From assembly GCF_004341165.1 (NCBI RefSeq), contig NZ_SLZR01000003.1, forward strand, positions 62,001 through 126,000: a stretch of 64,000 nt of DNA, in the 5' to 3' direction. The translations under genes and the position numbers were made by a program. This DNA is from Reinekea marinisedimentorum (GTDB taxonomy: Bacteria; Pseudomonadota; Gammaproteobacteria; Pseudomonadales; Natronospirillaceae). Positions within the stretch are counted from its first letter, which is position 1; the number at the start of each line of letters is the position of its first letter. The notes beneath the pieces are model-generated. The model did not search any database and was not told the DNA's origin. It worked only from the letters and a program-made list of their open reading frames with translations. Shown here piece after piece: positions 24,603 to 33,362 of the stretch.

Positions 24603-25565
24603 ATGAAAGTAGGTGTCATTGGTGCAGGCGCAGTTGGCGTCGGAATCAGCAATATACTGCTTATGATTGGCAGTATTACAGAGCTTGCGTTACTGGATTT
24701 AAACAAAGAGTTGGCGGAAGGTGAGGTACTGGATTTCAGTCATACCAGTGCGCTGACCTTCAGTAAAAACACCCAGATGAAGGCCGGTGATGATTACGAA
24801 ATCATTCGCGATGCCGATATTGTTGTGATAACCGCAGGGGCACAGATTAAGAAGGGGCAGAGCCGTCTGGACCTGGCCGAAATCAACAGCAGGATCGTTG
24901 TTGATATTGCCAAGAAGATAGAACAGGTCGCGCCTGATGCCGTTCTGATTGTGGTGACCAATCCCTGCGATATTGTCAGCTACTTTATTTCGGCCAATAC
25001 CGGCTTTAGTGCGGAAAAAGTCATCAGCTCCGGCTGTGTGGTCGATACAGCCCGTTTGATGAGTATTGTCGCCGGTAAGGTTGGCATAGACCCTAAAAAC
25101 GTATTTGGTTATGTGTTGGGTGAGCACGGCAGCCACTGTTTTACGCCGAAAAGTTTAATCAGCGTGGCAGCCCAGCCGATCGATTACTACTGCACAACCA
25201 ATGGTATTGATCATATTGATGCCGATGAATTATTGAACGAAGTGAAGCAGGCGGGCTTTGATATCTTTTCCCGCAAAGGCAATACCGTGCACGGTGTTTC
25301 TGCCAGTGTGTTCCGGGTTATTCAGGCTATTCATATTAACGAGAGGTCGGTTCTGCCCGTTGGTACGCTATTGCGTGGCGAGTATGGTTTGCACGATGTG
25401 GTACTGAGTTTACCAACGGTCGTCAGCCAGAAGGGGGCCGAAAAAATCCTTATCCATCCGTTTACCGATACCGAACTTGAACAGCTGCATAGCATCGCCT
25501 CGCAGCTACAGGCGTTGATTAAAGATGTCGCCGCTAAAACCGGACTGCAGACCGGCCATGCTTAA
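24603..25565 (+). CDS. L-lactate/malate-type 2-hydroxyacid dehydrogenase with Ile at the specificity site
   Basis: 320 residues of the LDH/MDH family. The Rossmann motif is GVIGAGAVGVGISN. Catalytic residues are present: Arg in QSRLDLAEIN, Asp and Arg in VVDTARL and His in GEHGSH. In the mobile loop AGAQIKKGQSRLDL the position that is Gln in lactate and Arg in malate dehydrogenases is Ile, as in L-2-hydroxyisocaproate dehydrogenases. A larger or hydrophobic 2-oxoacid is therefore possible. Strong ribosome-binding site GAGGAG. The creA-like gene follows after 22 bases, probably co-transcribed. Fold and chemistry are firm; substrate is uncertain. Confidence 0.85.
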   Translation: MKVGVIGAGAVGVGISNILLMIGSITELALLDLNKELAEGEVLDFSHTSALTFSKNTQMKAGDDYEIIRDADIVVITAGAQIKKGQSRLDLAEINSRIVVDIAKKIEQVAPDAVLIVVTNPCDIVSYFISANTGFSAEKVISSGCVVDTARLMSIVAGKVGIDPKNVFGYVLGEHGSHCFTPKSLISVAAQPIDYYCTTNGIDHIDADELLNEVKQAGFDIFSRKGNTVHGVSASVFRVIQAIHINERSVLPVGTLLRGEYGLHDVVLSLPTVVSQKGAEKILIHPFTDTELEQLHSIASQLQALIKDVAAKTGLQTGHA

Positions 25566-25587
25566 TTTGAAAGGATAGGAACCTGTC

Positions 25588-26058
25588 ATGCTGAATAAAC
25601 TGTTTTATCTGTCGCTTCTGCTGGTGTTGACGGCCTGCTCTAACGATGCCGAACGGGTCGGCAAGGTAAGCCTGGGGCTACTGACGACCAAGGATGTCAA
25701 AGTCCTGGCCTTTAACGACCCTAAAGTGCCCGGTGTAACCTGCCATATCTCCCATGTTGATGCGGATCTTTCCCTTGCCGATCCATCAGACATGAGTATC
25801 GCCTGCCGCCAAACCGGCCCGATAGCCAGCGCAGACCTTTCTGATATTGATCTTTCGGCCAATGGTGAGGTTGTTTTTACCGAGTCTAAATCGGTATTTT
25901 TCAAACGGCTGAAAATCCGCAGAATATACGATGCCGACAATCAGGTACTGCTGTATCTGTCGTATTCAACCAAAGAGATTAACGGCAGCCACAAGCATTC
26001 ACTTTCTACCGTGCCGCTATGGCAAACAGGGGCCTGGAAGGCTCCGGCAGAGGGTTGA
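25588..26058 (+). CDS. creA: CreA-family protein, lipoprotein form
   Basis: 156 residues. A signal sequence with lipobox VLTAC (Cys about 17) precedes a CreA domain recognised by FNDPKVPGVTCHISH, LADPSDMSIACRQTGPI and FFKRLKIRRIYDADN. CreA proteins are periplasmic or envelope proteins of unknown function, often near central metabolism genes. A terminator follows 20 bases after the stop. Most CreA proteins have a simple signal peptide, so the lipobox is a small deviation. Confidence 0.85.
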   Translation: MLNKLFYLSLLLVLTACSNDAERVGKVSLGLLTTKDVKVLAFNDPKVPGVTCHISHVDADLSLADPSDMSIACRQTGPIASADLSDIDLSANGEVVFTESKSVFFKRLKIRRIYDADNQVLLYLSYSTKEINGSHKHSLSTVPLWQTGAWKAPAEG

Positions 26059-26077
26059 TTCAAACGCAGTGAGAATT

Positions 26078-26102
26078 CAGAGCCGCTCATCCGGCTCTGT
26101 TT
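26078..26102 (+). terminator. Terminator of the dehydrogenase-creA unit
   Basis: CAGAGCCG (26078-26085) pairs with CGGCTCTG (26092-26099), 6-base loop, then TTT. Perfect 8-bp stem with a short T-run. Confidence 0.65.
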
Positions 26103-26179
26103 CACCGGCAATTTTCTGTACCGCCGAGGCCAGCTTCGGGTAAACTGCCGCCGTTTTTCAGGTTATCTAGTGGGTTATC

Positions 26180-27181
26180 ATGTCAATTAAACACGCCATT
26201 GTTCATCAATTAATCAGCAATACAGCTGTCACACTGAACCTTCGTGAAGAAGAGTTGATGTCTGGAGAGCAGCTGACAGAGCTGATGAATCACACTAAGT
26301 CTGCCTTTTATAACCGCAGCAGCAAGCAGTACGGTCAGTTTGCGGAAGAGGCCGGGCACTTTAAAGCACTGACACAGCAGTGGCAGGCCGGAGGCATCGG
26401 TTTTACCTCATTGACCACCCAGCTGATGAAGCAACTGCAGCTGGAGATTGAAGAGCAGAAGCTGGAAACAGAGGGGCACTGGTTCTTTGCGCTTGAAACA
26501 CTGGAAAGCGGTGATAACTTCTGGTTTTTCCATCTGAAGCATAAAGATGGAATGATGTTGACCCACGATATGAACCTTTCGGATGCCCGGCTGATTGATT
26601 TCGCCAAGCTTGGCTTCGGTGGTTACGTTGATCTGACCGCCATGAAGAATAATGAGCAGAAATACCTGACGGTGAGTTTTGGCTTTGGTGACCGGGTGCT
26701 GCAATCGGCGCTGCTTAATTTCGTCAACTTTGTCGATACCATTAATACCGCAGAAGATACCGACCGCTTCCTGGAAATTGTTAAAGCCTACAGTGAAGCG
26801 CTGCCGCAGGATAAAGGCAGTAACTACCGCAAGAAGGCCATAGAGTTCTGTACCGAGCAGGACAAGCTGGGTGAAACCGTTGTGGCTGAAGAGATGGCCA
26901 CGGTTCTGAAAGACGAGGTAGGCACGGAAGGGCCGGAAACACTGGTCACCTTTATGGAAACCCGTGAGCCGGAAGCGAAGCGGGAGTTTATTCCAAACCG
27001 CGCATCGCTGAAGAAGTTTCAGCGTTATACCGGTAAGACGAAAGAGGTTTCCATCAGCTTCAGCAACGAAATTCTCGGCCGCAATGTCAACTTTGATCCG
27101 GCCAGCGAAACACTGACCATTTCTAACCTGCCGGCAAACCTGCTGAAGCAGTTGAAGTCGGTGGTTGGCGATGGCGATTAA
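26180..27181 (+). CDS. yejK: Nucleoid-associated protein YejK/NdpA
   Basis: 333 residues, the usual length for the family. Recognised by IKHAIVHQLISN at the N-terminus, the LTELMNHTKSAFYNRSSKQY segment, GFGDRVLQSALLNFVNF and the C-terminal EVSISFSNEILGRNV. YejK is an abundant DNA-associated protein in gammaproteobacteria; its exact role is unclear. Only a weak GTGGG precedes the ATG. Free-standing, after a terminator. Confidence 0.9.
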   Translation: MSIKHAIVHQLISNTAVTLNLREEELMSGEQLTELMNHTKSAFYNRSSKQYGQFAEEAGHFKALTQQWQAGGIGFTSLTTQLMKQLQLEIEEQKLETEGHWFFALETLESGDNFWFFHLKHKDGMMLTHDMNLSDARLIDFAKLGFGGYVDLTAMKNNEQKYLTVSFGFGDRVLQSALLNFVNFVDTINTAEDTDRFLEIVKAYSEALPQDKGSNYRKKAIEFCTEQDKLGETVVAEEMATVLKDEVGTEGPETLVTFMETREPEAKREFIPNRASLKKFQRYTGKTKEVSISFSNEILGRNVNFDPASETLTISNLPANLLKQLKSVVGDGD

Positions 27182-27244
27182 ATTAACCGTCTATCGCATC
27201 ATGATTAAAAATCAATCAGTTTAACGTTGTCAGCCTGATCTAAC

Positions 27245-27976
27245 ATGACCAAACACGCAGTCCACCGCTTATTTGAAGAACGGCTGAGCCGTGCTACACG
27301 ACCTTTCCAGGCCCGGGGCAAGCTGGTTGTGCGTTGCCCCAGGTGCCGGATTCATCAGAGCTATTGCATCTGTAATCTGGTGCCGGAGCTGCACTCGGCA
27401 GCCGGTTTTTTATTGTTATTCTACGATGATGAGGTATTAAAGCCTTCAAACAGCGGCAAGCTGATTGCTGATCTGATTCCCGATACCTATGCATTTATCT
27501 GGCAACGTACCGAAGTAAACCCGCAAGTTTTAACGCTGTTGCAGCAAGAGCAATGGTACCCTGTGTTGGTGTTTCCAGCGGAGTACGCCCTGGCAGAGCG
27601 CGAGGTTTTTGAAGACGAGCTTAAGGTGCCGGAGCATAAGCGACCACTGTTTATTCTGTTTGATGGCACCTGGCGTGAAGCTAAAAAGATGTTTCGCAAA
27701 AGCCCATACCTTGATCAGTTCCCTGTGCTTTCCATTACGCCGGAAGCATTGTCTAAATTTCAGATTCGCAAATCCAGCCGTGGCCATCAATTGGCGACTG
27801 CCGAAGTTGCCGCTTCGGTGCTGTCGGTCTTTGGTGAGCATGGCAATGGTGCGGTGATGAACGCCTGGTTTGATCTGTTCAATTACCGTTATCAGCAGGG
27901 AAAAACGGCTGTCAATCTGGGCAATGAACATGCCGAGCGCGACTTTTTAGCGGCAGTTGAGCGCTTAAAAGTGTAA
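27245..27976 (+). CDS. tapT: tRNA-uridine aminocarboxypropyltransferase TapT (DTW domain)
   Basis: 243 residues. The cysteine-rich opening CPRCRIHQSYCIC and the DTW motif in FILFDGTWREAKKMFRKS define the DTW family. TapT transfers the 3-amino-3-carboxypropyl group of S-adenosylmethionine to uridine 47 of tRNA (acp3U). The C-terminal S-x-H-Q element (SSRGHQLATAEVAASVL) is intact. No clear ribosome-binding site before the ATG; 63 bases separate it from yejK. Confidence 0.88.
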   Translation: MTKHAVHRLFEERLSRATRPFQARGKLVVRCPRCRIHQSYCICNLVPELHSAAGFLLLFYDDEVLKPSNSGKLIADLIPDTYAFIWQRTEVNPQVLTLLQQEQWYPVLVFPAEYALAEREVFEDELKVPEHKRPLFILFDGTWREAKKMFRKSPYLDQFPVLSITPEALSKFQIRKSSRGHQLATAEVAASVLSVFGEHGNGAVMNAWFDLFNYRYQQGKTAVNLGNEHAERDFLAAVERLKV

Positions 27977-28196
27977 GACGTCATCAAAATAATGAGCTGA
28001 GCGGTTGCAGCTAAAATACCGAAAGTTTTTTTGCGCTATGTCTGTGAAACCTAACAATTGTTCAGTAAATCGGGCCGGTTGAGATTGCAATGTCGCTCTT
28101 TAGTCGGATAATCCCCCGGTCTCAAAATACAACACGAAATGTTACGGCTGCTCAAGAAACAGTCAAATTTATCTATGAAACTGGAGTAATGGAAGA

Positions 28197-29612
28197 ATGA
28201 AAGCTCTCGTAGCCTTAATGACTCTGCTGCTTGTACCTGCACTCAGCTTTGCCAGCGACGGTACAACCACCACAGAGTTACTGAATCTGACGCATACCTG
28301 GTATGGCTATGCATCTGTCGCCATCTTTGTCATCGCATATCTCTTCGTAATTTTTGAAGAGCAACTGCACTTACCAAAATCCAAACCTGTCATGGTTTCG
28401 GCCGGTATTATCTGGATCATCATCGCTTTCGCTTACTCTTCACACCACATTACCGGTGTTATTGAAGAAGGCATCCGGCACGACTTTCTTGAGTACGCAG
28501 AACTGTTTTTCTTCCTTCTTGTGGCAATGACCTATATTAACGCCATGATGCAGCGTGGTGTTTTTGAGGCGTTACGCAACTGGTTAATCGAACGCGGCTT
28601 CAGCTACCGCCAGCTGTTCTGGATGACCGGTATACTTGCATTCTTTATTTCTCCGGTTGCCGATAACCTGACCACAGCATTGATTATGTGTGCCGTTGTT
28701 TTAACCGTCGGCAAAAACAGCCAGAAGTTTATCGGTATTGCCTGTATCAACATTGTTGTTGCAGCAAACGCCGGCGGTGCATTCAGCCCGTTTGGTGATA
28801 TTACAACGCTGATGGTTTGGCAGAAGGGCAACGTTCAGTTTGGTCAGTTCTTCTCACTGTTCGTTCCTTCGGTTGTTAACTTCCTGGTGCCGGCCATTAT
28901 TATGAATTTTGCTTTACCGAGCGGCACTCCGGAAAAAACATCTACGCTGAAATATTCTTCCGGCCGCATCATGAAGCCGGGCGGCATGACCATTGTTGGT
29001 CTGTTTATTATGACCATCATCACGGCCGTTTGCTTCCATAACTTTTTCCACATTCCACCGGTTTACGGCATGATGTTTGGTCTGGCTTACCTGAAACTGT
29101 TTGCCTATTACCTGAGCCGCCGTTCACGCAGCTGGAAAAGCCGTGCGGATAACCCTCCAGGCGATACCGCTGACCCTTATAAGTTCGATGTGTTTGCCAA
29201 GGTTGCCCAGGCAGAATGGGATACACTGTTCTTCTTCTACGGCGTTATGATGTCTGTGGGTGGTCTGGGTTACATCGGTTACCTGGCCATGGCTTCTGAA
29301 GCCGTATATGTTGGCCTGGGCGCGACTACCGCCAATATTCTGGTTGGCTTCGCCTCTGCTATTGTTGATAACATTCCAGTGATGTTCGCAGTATTGAGCA
29401 TGCAGCCAGATATGGACCTGTTCCAGTGGTTGCTGGTCACACTGACAGCCGGTGTAGGTGGTTCTATGCTGTCGATTGGTTCAGCGGCAGGTGTTGCACT
29501 GATGGGTCAGGCGCGAGGCAAATATACCTTCTTTGGTCACTTGCGCTGGACGCCGGTAATCATTCTGGGTTACTTCGCGAGTATCGGTGCTCACTTCCTG
29601 ATCAACGGCTGA
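28197..29612 (+). CDS. nhaD: Sodium/proton antiporter NhaD
   Basis: 471 residues, about 12 membrane helices. N-terminal signal-like helix (ALVALMTLLLVPALSFA), then HTWYGYASVAIFVIAY, the conserved ISPVADNLTTALIM and NAGGAFSPFGDITTLMVW in the centre, and IVDNIPVMFAVLSM towards the end, all typical of the NhaD branch of the ion-transporter superfamily. It exchanges cytoplasmic Na+ or Li+ for protons and is usual in marine and haloalkaliphilic bacteria. Monocistronic, with a strong terminator 36 bases after the stop. Confidence 0.92.
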   Translation: MKALVALMTLLLVPALSFASDGTTTTELLNLTHTWYGYASVAIFVIAYLFVIFEEQLHLPKSKPVMVSAGIIWIIIAFAYSSHHITGVIEEGIRHDFLEYAELFFFLLVAMTYINAMMQRGVFEALRNWLIERGFSYRQLFWMTGILAFFISPVADNLTTALIMCAVVLTVGKNSQKFIGIACINIVVAANAGGAFSPFGDITTLMVWQKGNVQFGQFFSLFVPSVVNFLVPAIIMNFALPSGTPEKTSTLKYSSGRIMKPGGMTIVGLFIMTIITAVCFHNFFHIPPVYGMMFGLAYLKLFAYYLSRRSRSWKSRADNPPGDTADPYKFDVFAKVAQAEWDTLFFFYGVMMSVGGLGYIGYLAMASEAVYVGLGATTANILVGFASAIVDNIPVMFAVLSMQPDMDLFQWLLVTLTAGVGGSMLSIGSAAGVALMGQARGKYTFFGHLRWTPVIILGYFASIGAHFLING

Positions 29613-29647
29613 TCCTTCGGTTCGGTCTGATGTTCAGATATATGAAG

Positions 29648-29673
29648 ACTCCTGCTTTTAGCAGGAGTTTTTT
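29648..29673 (+). terminator. Intrinsic terminator of nhaD
   Basis: ACTCCTGCT (29648-29656) pairs with AGCAGGAGT (29660-29668), followed by an unbroken T-run to 29673. Textbook form. Confidence 0.9.
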
Positions 29674-29719
29674 CGTTTATAAATACAGTTTTATTTGCTA
29701 CTGAGAAGAGGTGGTAAAA

Positions 29720-30295
29720 ATGCCTAAGGCACCAGAGATTAAATCCGGTCAGGTTATTGATATTGATGGCCAACAGTTTGTGGTCCGGTCCATTACCGTG
29801 AGCAGCCCAACAGCCCGTGGTGCGGCAACGCTCTATAAAATGGTTTTGAATGATCTGACCACCCGGCGGAAAAAGGATGTCACCTTTAAGGGTGACGACA
29901 TGGTCAATCTGGCTGATTTTCAGCAGATTACAGTCAGCTACCTGTACGCCGATGGTGAGTCACACACCTTTATGGATGGCGAAGACTACAGCCAGCACAT
30001 GCTGATGAGTGACGAATTAGGTGATCAGCTGCTGTGGCTGCATGAAGGTATGGAAGGTATTAAGGGCCTGGTGGTGAATGACAATTTGGTGGCAATTGAG
30101 TTGCCGCAATCGGTGGTCAAAACCATCACTGAAACCGCTCCGGGTATTAAGGGGGCTTCGGCCTCTGCACGTACTAAACCAGCCACGCTGGATGGTGGCA
30201 TTGTTGTTCAGGTACCGGAATACATTGAACCGGGTGAGCGCATTCGCGTGAATACTGAAACCCAAAAATTCATGTCGCGGGCAGGCAAAGAATAA
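29720..30295 (+). CDS. efpL: Elongation factor P-like protein EfpL (YeiP)
   Basis: About 191 residues in three EF-P-like beta domains. The tip loop reads SPTARGAATLYKM, with arginine where EF-P carries its modified lysine; that marks the EfpL/YeiP branch. The C-terminal EF-P signature is TAPGIKGASASARTKPATL followed by GERIRVNTET. EfpL helps ribosomes pass proline-rich and related stalling motifs. I chose the ATG at 29720 (MPKAPEIKSG fits family N-termini) with GAGGTGG upstream; a GTG at 29711 would add three residues. Its 3' end converges with the methyltransferase gene 28 bases away. Confidence 0.92.
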   Translation: MPKAPEIKSGQVIDIDGQQFVVRSITVSSPTARGAATLYKMVLNDLTTRRKKDVTFKGDDMVNLADFQQITVSYLYADGESHTFMDGEDYSQHMLMSDELGDQLLWLHEGMEGIKGLVVNDNLVAIELPQSVVKTITETAPGIKGASASARTKPATLDGGIVVQVPEYIEPGERIRVNTETQKFMSRAGKE

Positions 30296-30323
30296 AGCCG
30301 CCGCCCAGCCAATCTGCCGGACG

Positions 30324-32381
30324 CTATTGCAGGTAGAATTGATACATCCGCGAAAAGGTTTGCGGGTGTTGCCGTTCAAATGCCTGCCAGTTCTGCAGAT
30401 TGGTCATTTTTTCATCGTTCGGGTATTCGCCCGCATATTTCTGCTTCACTTCAGACGTCAGTACAAAGCCCAGAAAATCCATTTCCTGTTCACGGATCAG
30501 CTCGCTTAAGCCTTGTGGCGTAAACAGTAATTCCTGTGCGTGGAACAGCAGGTCACGGCAGCCACTGCTGCTGTAGAAATCCTGACTCTCGAGAATGCCT
30601 TTGTTATCCAGCGGCAGCTTGTTGTTGATAATGGCCTGTCTCATGGAGCGGATGGATTGTCGTGTCGTCGGCACTGCGTAAGCGTTGATCAACTGGCGGA
30701 TACTTTGAATAGAAGATCTCGCTTGTTCACTGTATAAGCCCAGTTTAATGAGGCCCTTGGGCAGCAGTTTACTTTTAAGGTGTGCCAGTCCCGCAGCCGG
30801 GTTCTGCATATGATGCAGTACACCCGAGCATTCAATAACATGGAATTGTTCATCCAGTGCGTCCAGATGAAGTATGTCCAGGTTCAAAAACTTAATGTTT
30901 TGAATGTTGTACTCATCTGCTTTTCGTTTGGCGTAAATCAATGAGCGCTTGGTAATATCGATGGCGGTAACTTCCACATTACGGAAGTACTTTGCGACCC
31001 GCAGTGCATGCTGGCCGGTACCGCAGCCTGCAATTAATATTTTAATTGTGCCCATGTTGAAGAAATCCGGGGCCCGGAAGTTAACCAGTTCCTGCTCCAG
31101 TGCGCGGCCATAATTTGTTGGCGTGTTGTAGCCTAAATGCAGCCAGCGAGGGTAGGGGTTCTCTTCATACTGTTCTTTTACGGCCAGAGAAATCTGATCA
31201 GAAATTTTATTCACTGAAGACAGCTGCCGTGCTTCTTTTTGCTCGTTTAAAAACTCAAAAACAGAAAGCTGCAGGTACTGCCGTGCTTGCGCAGACCAAT
31301 GGCTGACGGTAGCGGCAGTCAGCTTCGAAATTTGTTTTATCTGGGCCGGAGATTCATACATGCCGTATAACGTAAGCATGGGTTCCAGGGCATCGGCATT
31401 CGCATTGTTACGCAGTGCATTCTCTATGGCGCTTTTCAGCAGTCTAAGAATTTCAGACTCTGTGTCATCGTACAGATACAGGTATTCATTGTGGTTGGAA
31501 TGGAGCGCCAGGTTAGTCGCCAGCGTTAATAGTTTTTTATCGTGGTAGTCGCAGGCAATCAGGTTGAGCAGAACCTGTTTTCGAATCTCGATAACCGTTT
31601 GTTCCAGCGTGATATCTGTAAAGTATATTTTCCCAAGTGCCAGATTGAACAGTTTATCGACAGCCAGCGATTGCAAATCGACGATGGCATTCGGATCTGT
31701 CAGATCATACTTGTGAGTAATCAGCGAGATCGCCAGTGGCGCCAGCTTCTGATAATTCACATTGCTCAGCTGTAACCAGCGAACCACATCGTCTTCTAAA
31801 TCCTGCTGATAAAAATCCGCTTTTATCTGCTGCAGCAATTCAAACAGCTTCGCCTGAACATGATCATCCGATGGGTGCACATGGTAAAGCTTACGGTAAG
31901 CCTGAAATGCAGCGACCTTGTGGCCTTTTTTATCCAGCGTATACGCCAGAGATGTCGCCGCACGGGTTTGCTTAGGCGAAATATCGAGTGATTTAGAAAA
32001 GCACAACATTGCCTGATCGTAGTCTTTCACGGCCAGGTAAACATGACCCAGTGAATACCAGCAGCCGGCAGAGTTCGGGTCATTGCTCAGCGCTTGCTCC
32101 AAATACCGTGATGCTAACGGGTAAAAGCCTTCGTCTAAGGCGATACGGGCGAGCAGGTTTAGCGCAGAGACTTTTGTTTTCTGGTGCGTGGCCAGTTCAT
32201 TAGCAATGATTTTGGCCTGGTGGCGGTGGGCAACGCTGTCTTCATTTCGGGTGGATTCTTCAAGGCTCGTCTCATAGTGCTTCAAAGCCTGCTTTTCCAG
32301 TTTAACCAGCTGGCTGTGATTTAGGGCTTGTTCTGAACCGTGGTCAGACCAGTGATCATATTTTTTAAGCGCCTGTTCCAT
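30324..32381 (-). CDS. TPR-repeat protein with class I SAM-dependent methyltransferase domain
   Basis: About 685 residues. The N-terminal third contains TPR units (LLARIALDEGFYPLASRYLE, CWYSLGHVYLAVKDYDQAML, AATSLAYTLDKKGHKVAAFQ). A helical middle and a linker with YEENPYPRWLHLGYNTP lead to the methyltransferase (about 445-560): ILIAGCGTGQHALRVAKYF (motif I), VTAIDITKRSLIYAK and CSGVLHHMQNP. The substrate is unknown; this architecture is found near glycan and flagellar modification genes. It is divergent from fliS. The start at 32381 follows AAGGTAAGG; an ATG at 32414 would add 11 residues but has no such site. Confidence 0.8.
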   Translation of the reverse strand: MEQALKKYDHWSDHGSEQALNHSQLVKLEKQALKHYETSLEESTRNEDSVAHRHQAKIIANELATHQKTKVSALNLLARIALDEGFYPLASRYLEQALSNDPNSAGCWYSLGHVYLAVKDYDQAMLCFSKSLDISPKQTRAATSLAYTLDKKGHKVAAFQAYRKLYHVHPSDDHVQAKLFELLQQIKADFYQQDLEDDVVRWLQLSNVNYQKLAPLAISLITHKYDLTDPNAIVDLQSLAVDKLFNLALGKIYFTDITLEQTVIEIRKQVLLNLIACDYHDKKLLTLATNLALHSNHNEYLYLYDDTESEILRLLKSAIENALRNNANADALEPMLTLYGMYESPAQIKQISKLTAATVSHWSAQARQYLQLSVFEFLNEQKEARQLSSVNKISDQISLAVKEQYEENPYPRWLHLGYNTPTNYGRALEQELVNFRAPDFFNMGTIKILIAGCGTGQHALRVAKYFRNVEVTAIDITKRSLIYAKRKADEYNIQNIKFLNLDILHLDALDEQFHVIECSGVLHHMQNPAAGLAHLKSKLLPKGLIKLGLYSEQARSSIQSIRQLINAYAVPTTRQSIRSMRQAIINNKLPLDNKGILESQDFYSSSGCRDLLFHAQELLFTPQGLSELIREQEMDFLGFVLTSEVKQKYAGEYPNDEKMTNLQNWQAFERQHPQTFSRMYQFYLQ

Positions 32382-32500
32382 AACCTTACCTTCTGAATGA
32401 GTTTTGCCGTTCATTGCCGGTCACTAATGAAAAGCGGCAATGTATATCCGGCATTACTGAGCAATGAGTGCTGTTTAATTGTTATTCAGCAAGGGCTATG

Positions 32501-32555
32501 CCACTGCCGGTTGAACCCCTTTTAGCGCGGGGTTGGTAATGGTTAAAGGCAGTGG
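32501..32555. repeat. Nested inverted repeat upstream of fliS
   Basis: Outer arms CCACTGCC (32501-32508) and GGCAGTGG (32548-32555) enclose inner arms AACCCC (32514-32519) and GGGGTT (32529-32534). A long stem-loop is possible on either strand; function unknown. Confidence 0.6.
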
Positions 32556-32611
32556 GGAGGGGTTTGAGAGGCCTGTTGTTCCGTTGGCGTAAGGCCGCTA
32601 CAAAAAAGTAC

Positions 32612-32638
32612 TAAAATAAAAACAACCCCGGCCGATAC
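32612..32638 (+). promoter_or_regulatory. FliA (sigma-28) promoter of fliS
   Basis: TAAA at 32612-32615, exactly 15 bases, then GCCGATAC at 32631-32638, against the flagellar sigma-28 consensus TAAA-N15-GCCGATAA. Only the last base differs. The start codon is 48 bases further on. fliS would then be a late flagellar gene. Confidence 0.8.
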
Positions 32639-32685
32639 ATTGCTTGTATAGGTAAGCACCGGTTATCTGCATAAGAGGTAAAGAG

Positions 32686-33096
32686 ATGTACGCACAGAGC
32701 ATAAAAAACTATCAGTCCATTGGAACGCAGACATCGATTGTTGATGCCGATCCTCATCGATTGATCCAGCTGTTATTTGAAGGCGCAGCCTCGCGCATTG
32801 CTGCGGCGAAGGGTCACATAGACCGAAAAGAGTACGATAAAAAAAGCAGCCAGATAAATTCAGCCATTGCCATTATTGGTGGCTTGCAGGATAGCCTGAA
32901 TCTGGATGCCGGTGAGATTGCTCAAAACCTTGAGCGCTTGTACAACTATATGATCCGCCGTCTGTTTGAAGCCAGCGTCCGTAATGACATTGCCATGCTC
33001 GATGAAGTCAGCCATCTGCTCAGCCAGATTAAATCGGCCTGGGATGAAATTCGTGATGAGGCACTTACCGAGTTGCGTTCTGCCGGTCGAATCTAG
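32686..33096 (+). CDS. fliS: Flagellin export chaperone FliS
   Basis: 136 residues, four-helix bundle. Recognised by the N-terminus YAQSIKNYQSIGTQTSIVDA, the HRLIQLLFEGAASRIAAAKG segment and LERLYNYMIRRLFEASVRND. FliS binds the C-terminal helices of flagellin in the cytoplasm, prevents premature polymerisation and hands it to FlhA. Neither flagellin (fliC), cap (fliD) nor fliT flanks it as they usually do. Promoter is FliA-type. GAGGTAAAGAG precedes the ATG. Confidence 0.93.
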   Translation: MYAQSIKNYQSIGTQTSIVDADPHRLIQLLFEGAASRIAAAKGHIDRKEYDKKSSQINSAIAIIGGLQDSLNLDAGEIAQNLERLYNYMIRRLFEASVRNDIAMLDEVSHLLSQIKSAWDEIRDEALTELRSAGRI

Positions 33097-33126
33097 TGGG
33101 CCTCAGTTGCAGTGCTTGAGAAAATA

Positions 33127-33168
33127 CCGGCTTAATGCGTGGGCACTTTGCAGCCATGATTAAGCCGG
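33127..33168. repeat. Inverted repeat after fliS
   Basis: CCGGCTTAAT (33127-33136) and ATTAAGCCGG (33159-33168) are perfect 10-bp arms with a 22-base loop. No T-run follows, so it is either a weak terminator of fliS or an mRNA-stabilising hairpin. Confidence 0.6.
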
Positions 33169-33362
33169 GTCAACTCACGCAATCGCCATTGCCTGTTGTT
33201 TAAGCAGGCGCCGCGTTACACGTTGAAATGAAATATCCATGTTAATTCGTTTTATTCATAGCAATTTGTCTACAAATTCGTCAATTTCACGTCGATCTGA
33301 ACAGATTCTAACCATGTGCTTTATATGTGCATTATCTCTGCAACATTTCTACAAAAACTTAA

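Larger units (their letters stand above)
32382..32685. other. Divergent intergenic region between the methyltransferase gene and fliS
   Basis: About 300 bases holding the promoter region of the methyltransferase gene (not resolved), a nested hairpin (32501-32555) and the FliA-type promoter of fliS (32612-32638). No open frame of note. In Pseudomonas-type clusters fliD would be here; no trace of it is visible. Confidence 0.5.

Noticed and set aside
32629-32644. GG-N10-GC pattern resembling a sigma-54 promoter before fliS
   Set aside because: The -24 block is poor (CGGCC) and the stretch overlaps a much better FliA-type promoter (TAAA-N15-GCCGATAC).
33140-33155. GG-N10-GC pattern after fliS
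   Set aside because: The -12 side reads CAGC, not TTGC, and it lies in the loop of an inverted repeat far from fleQ.
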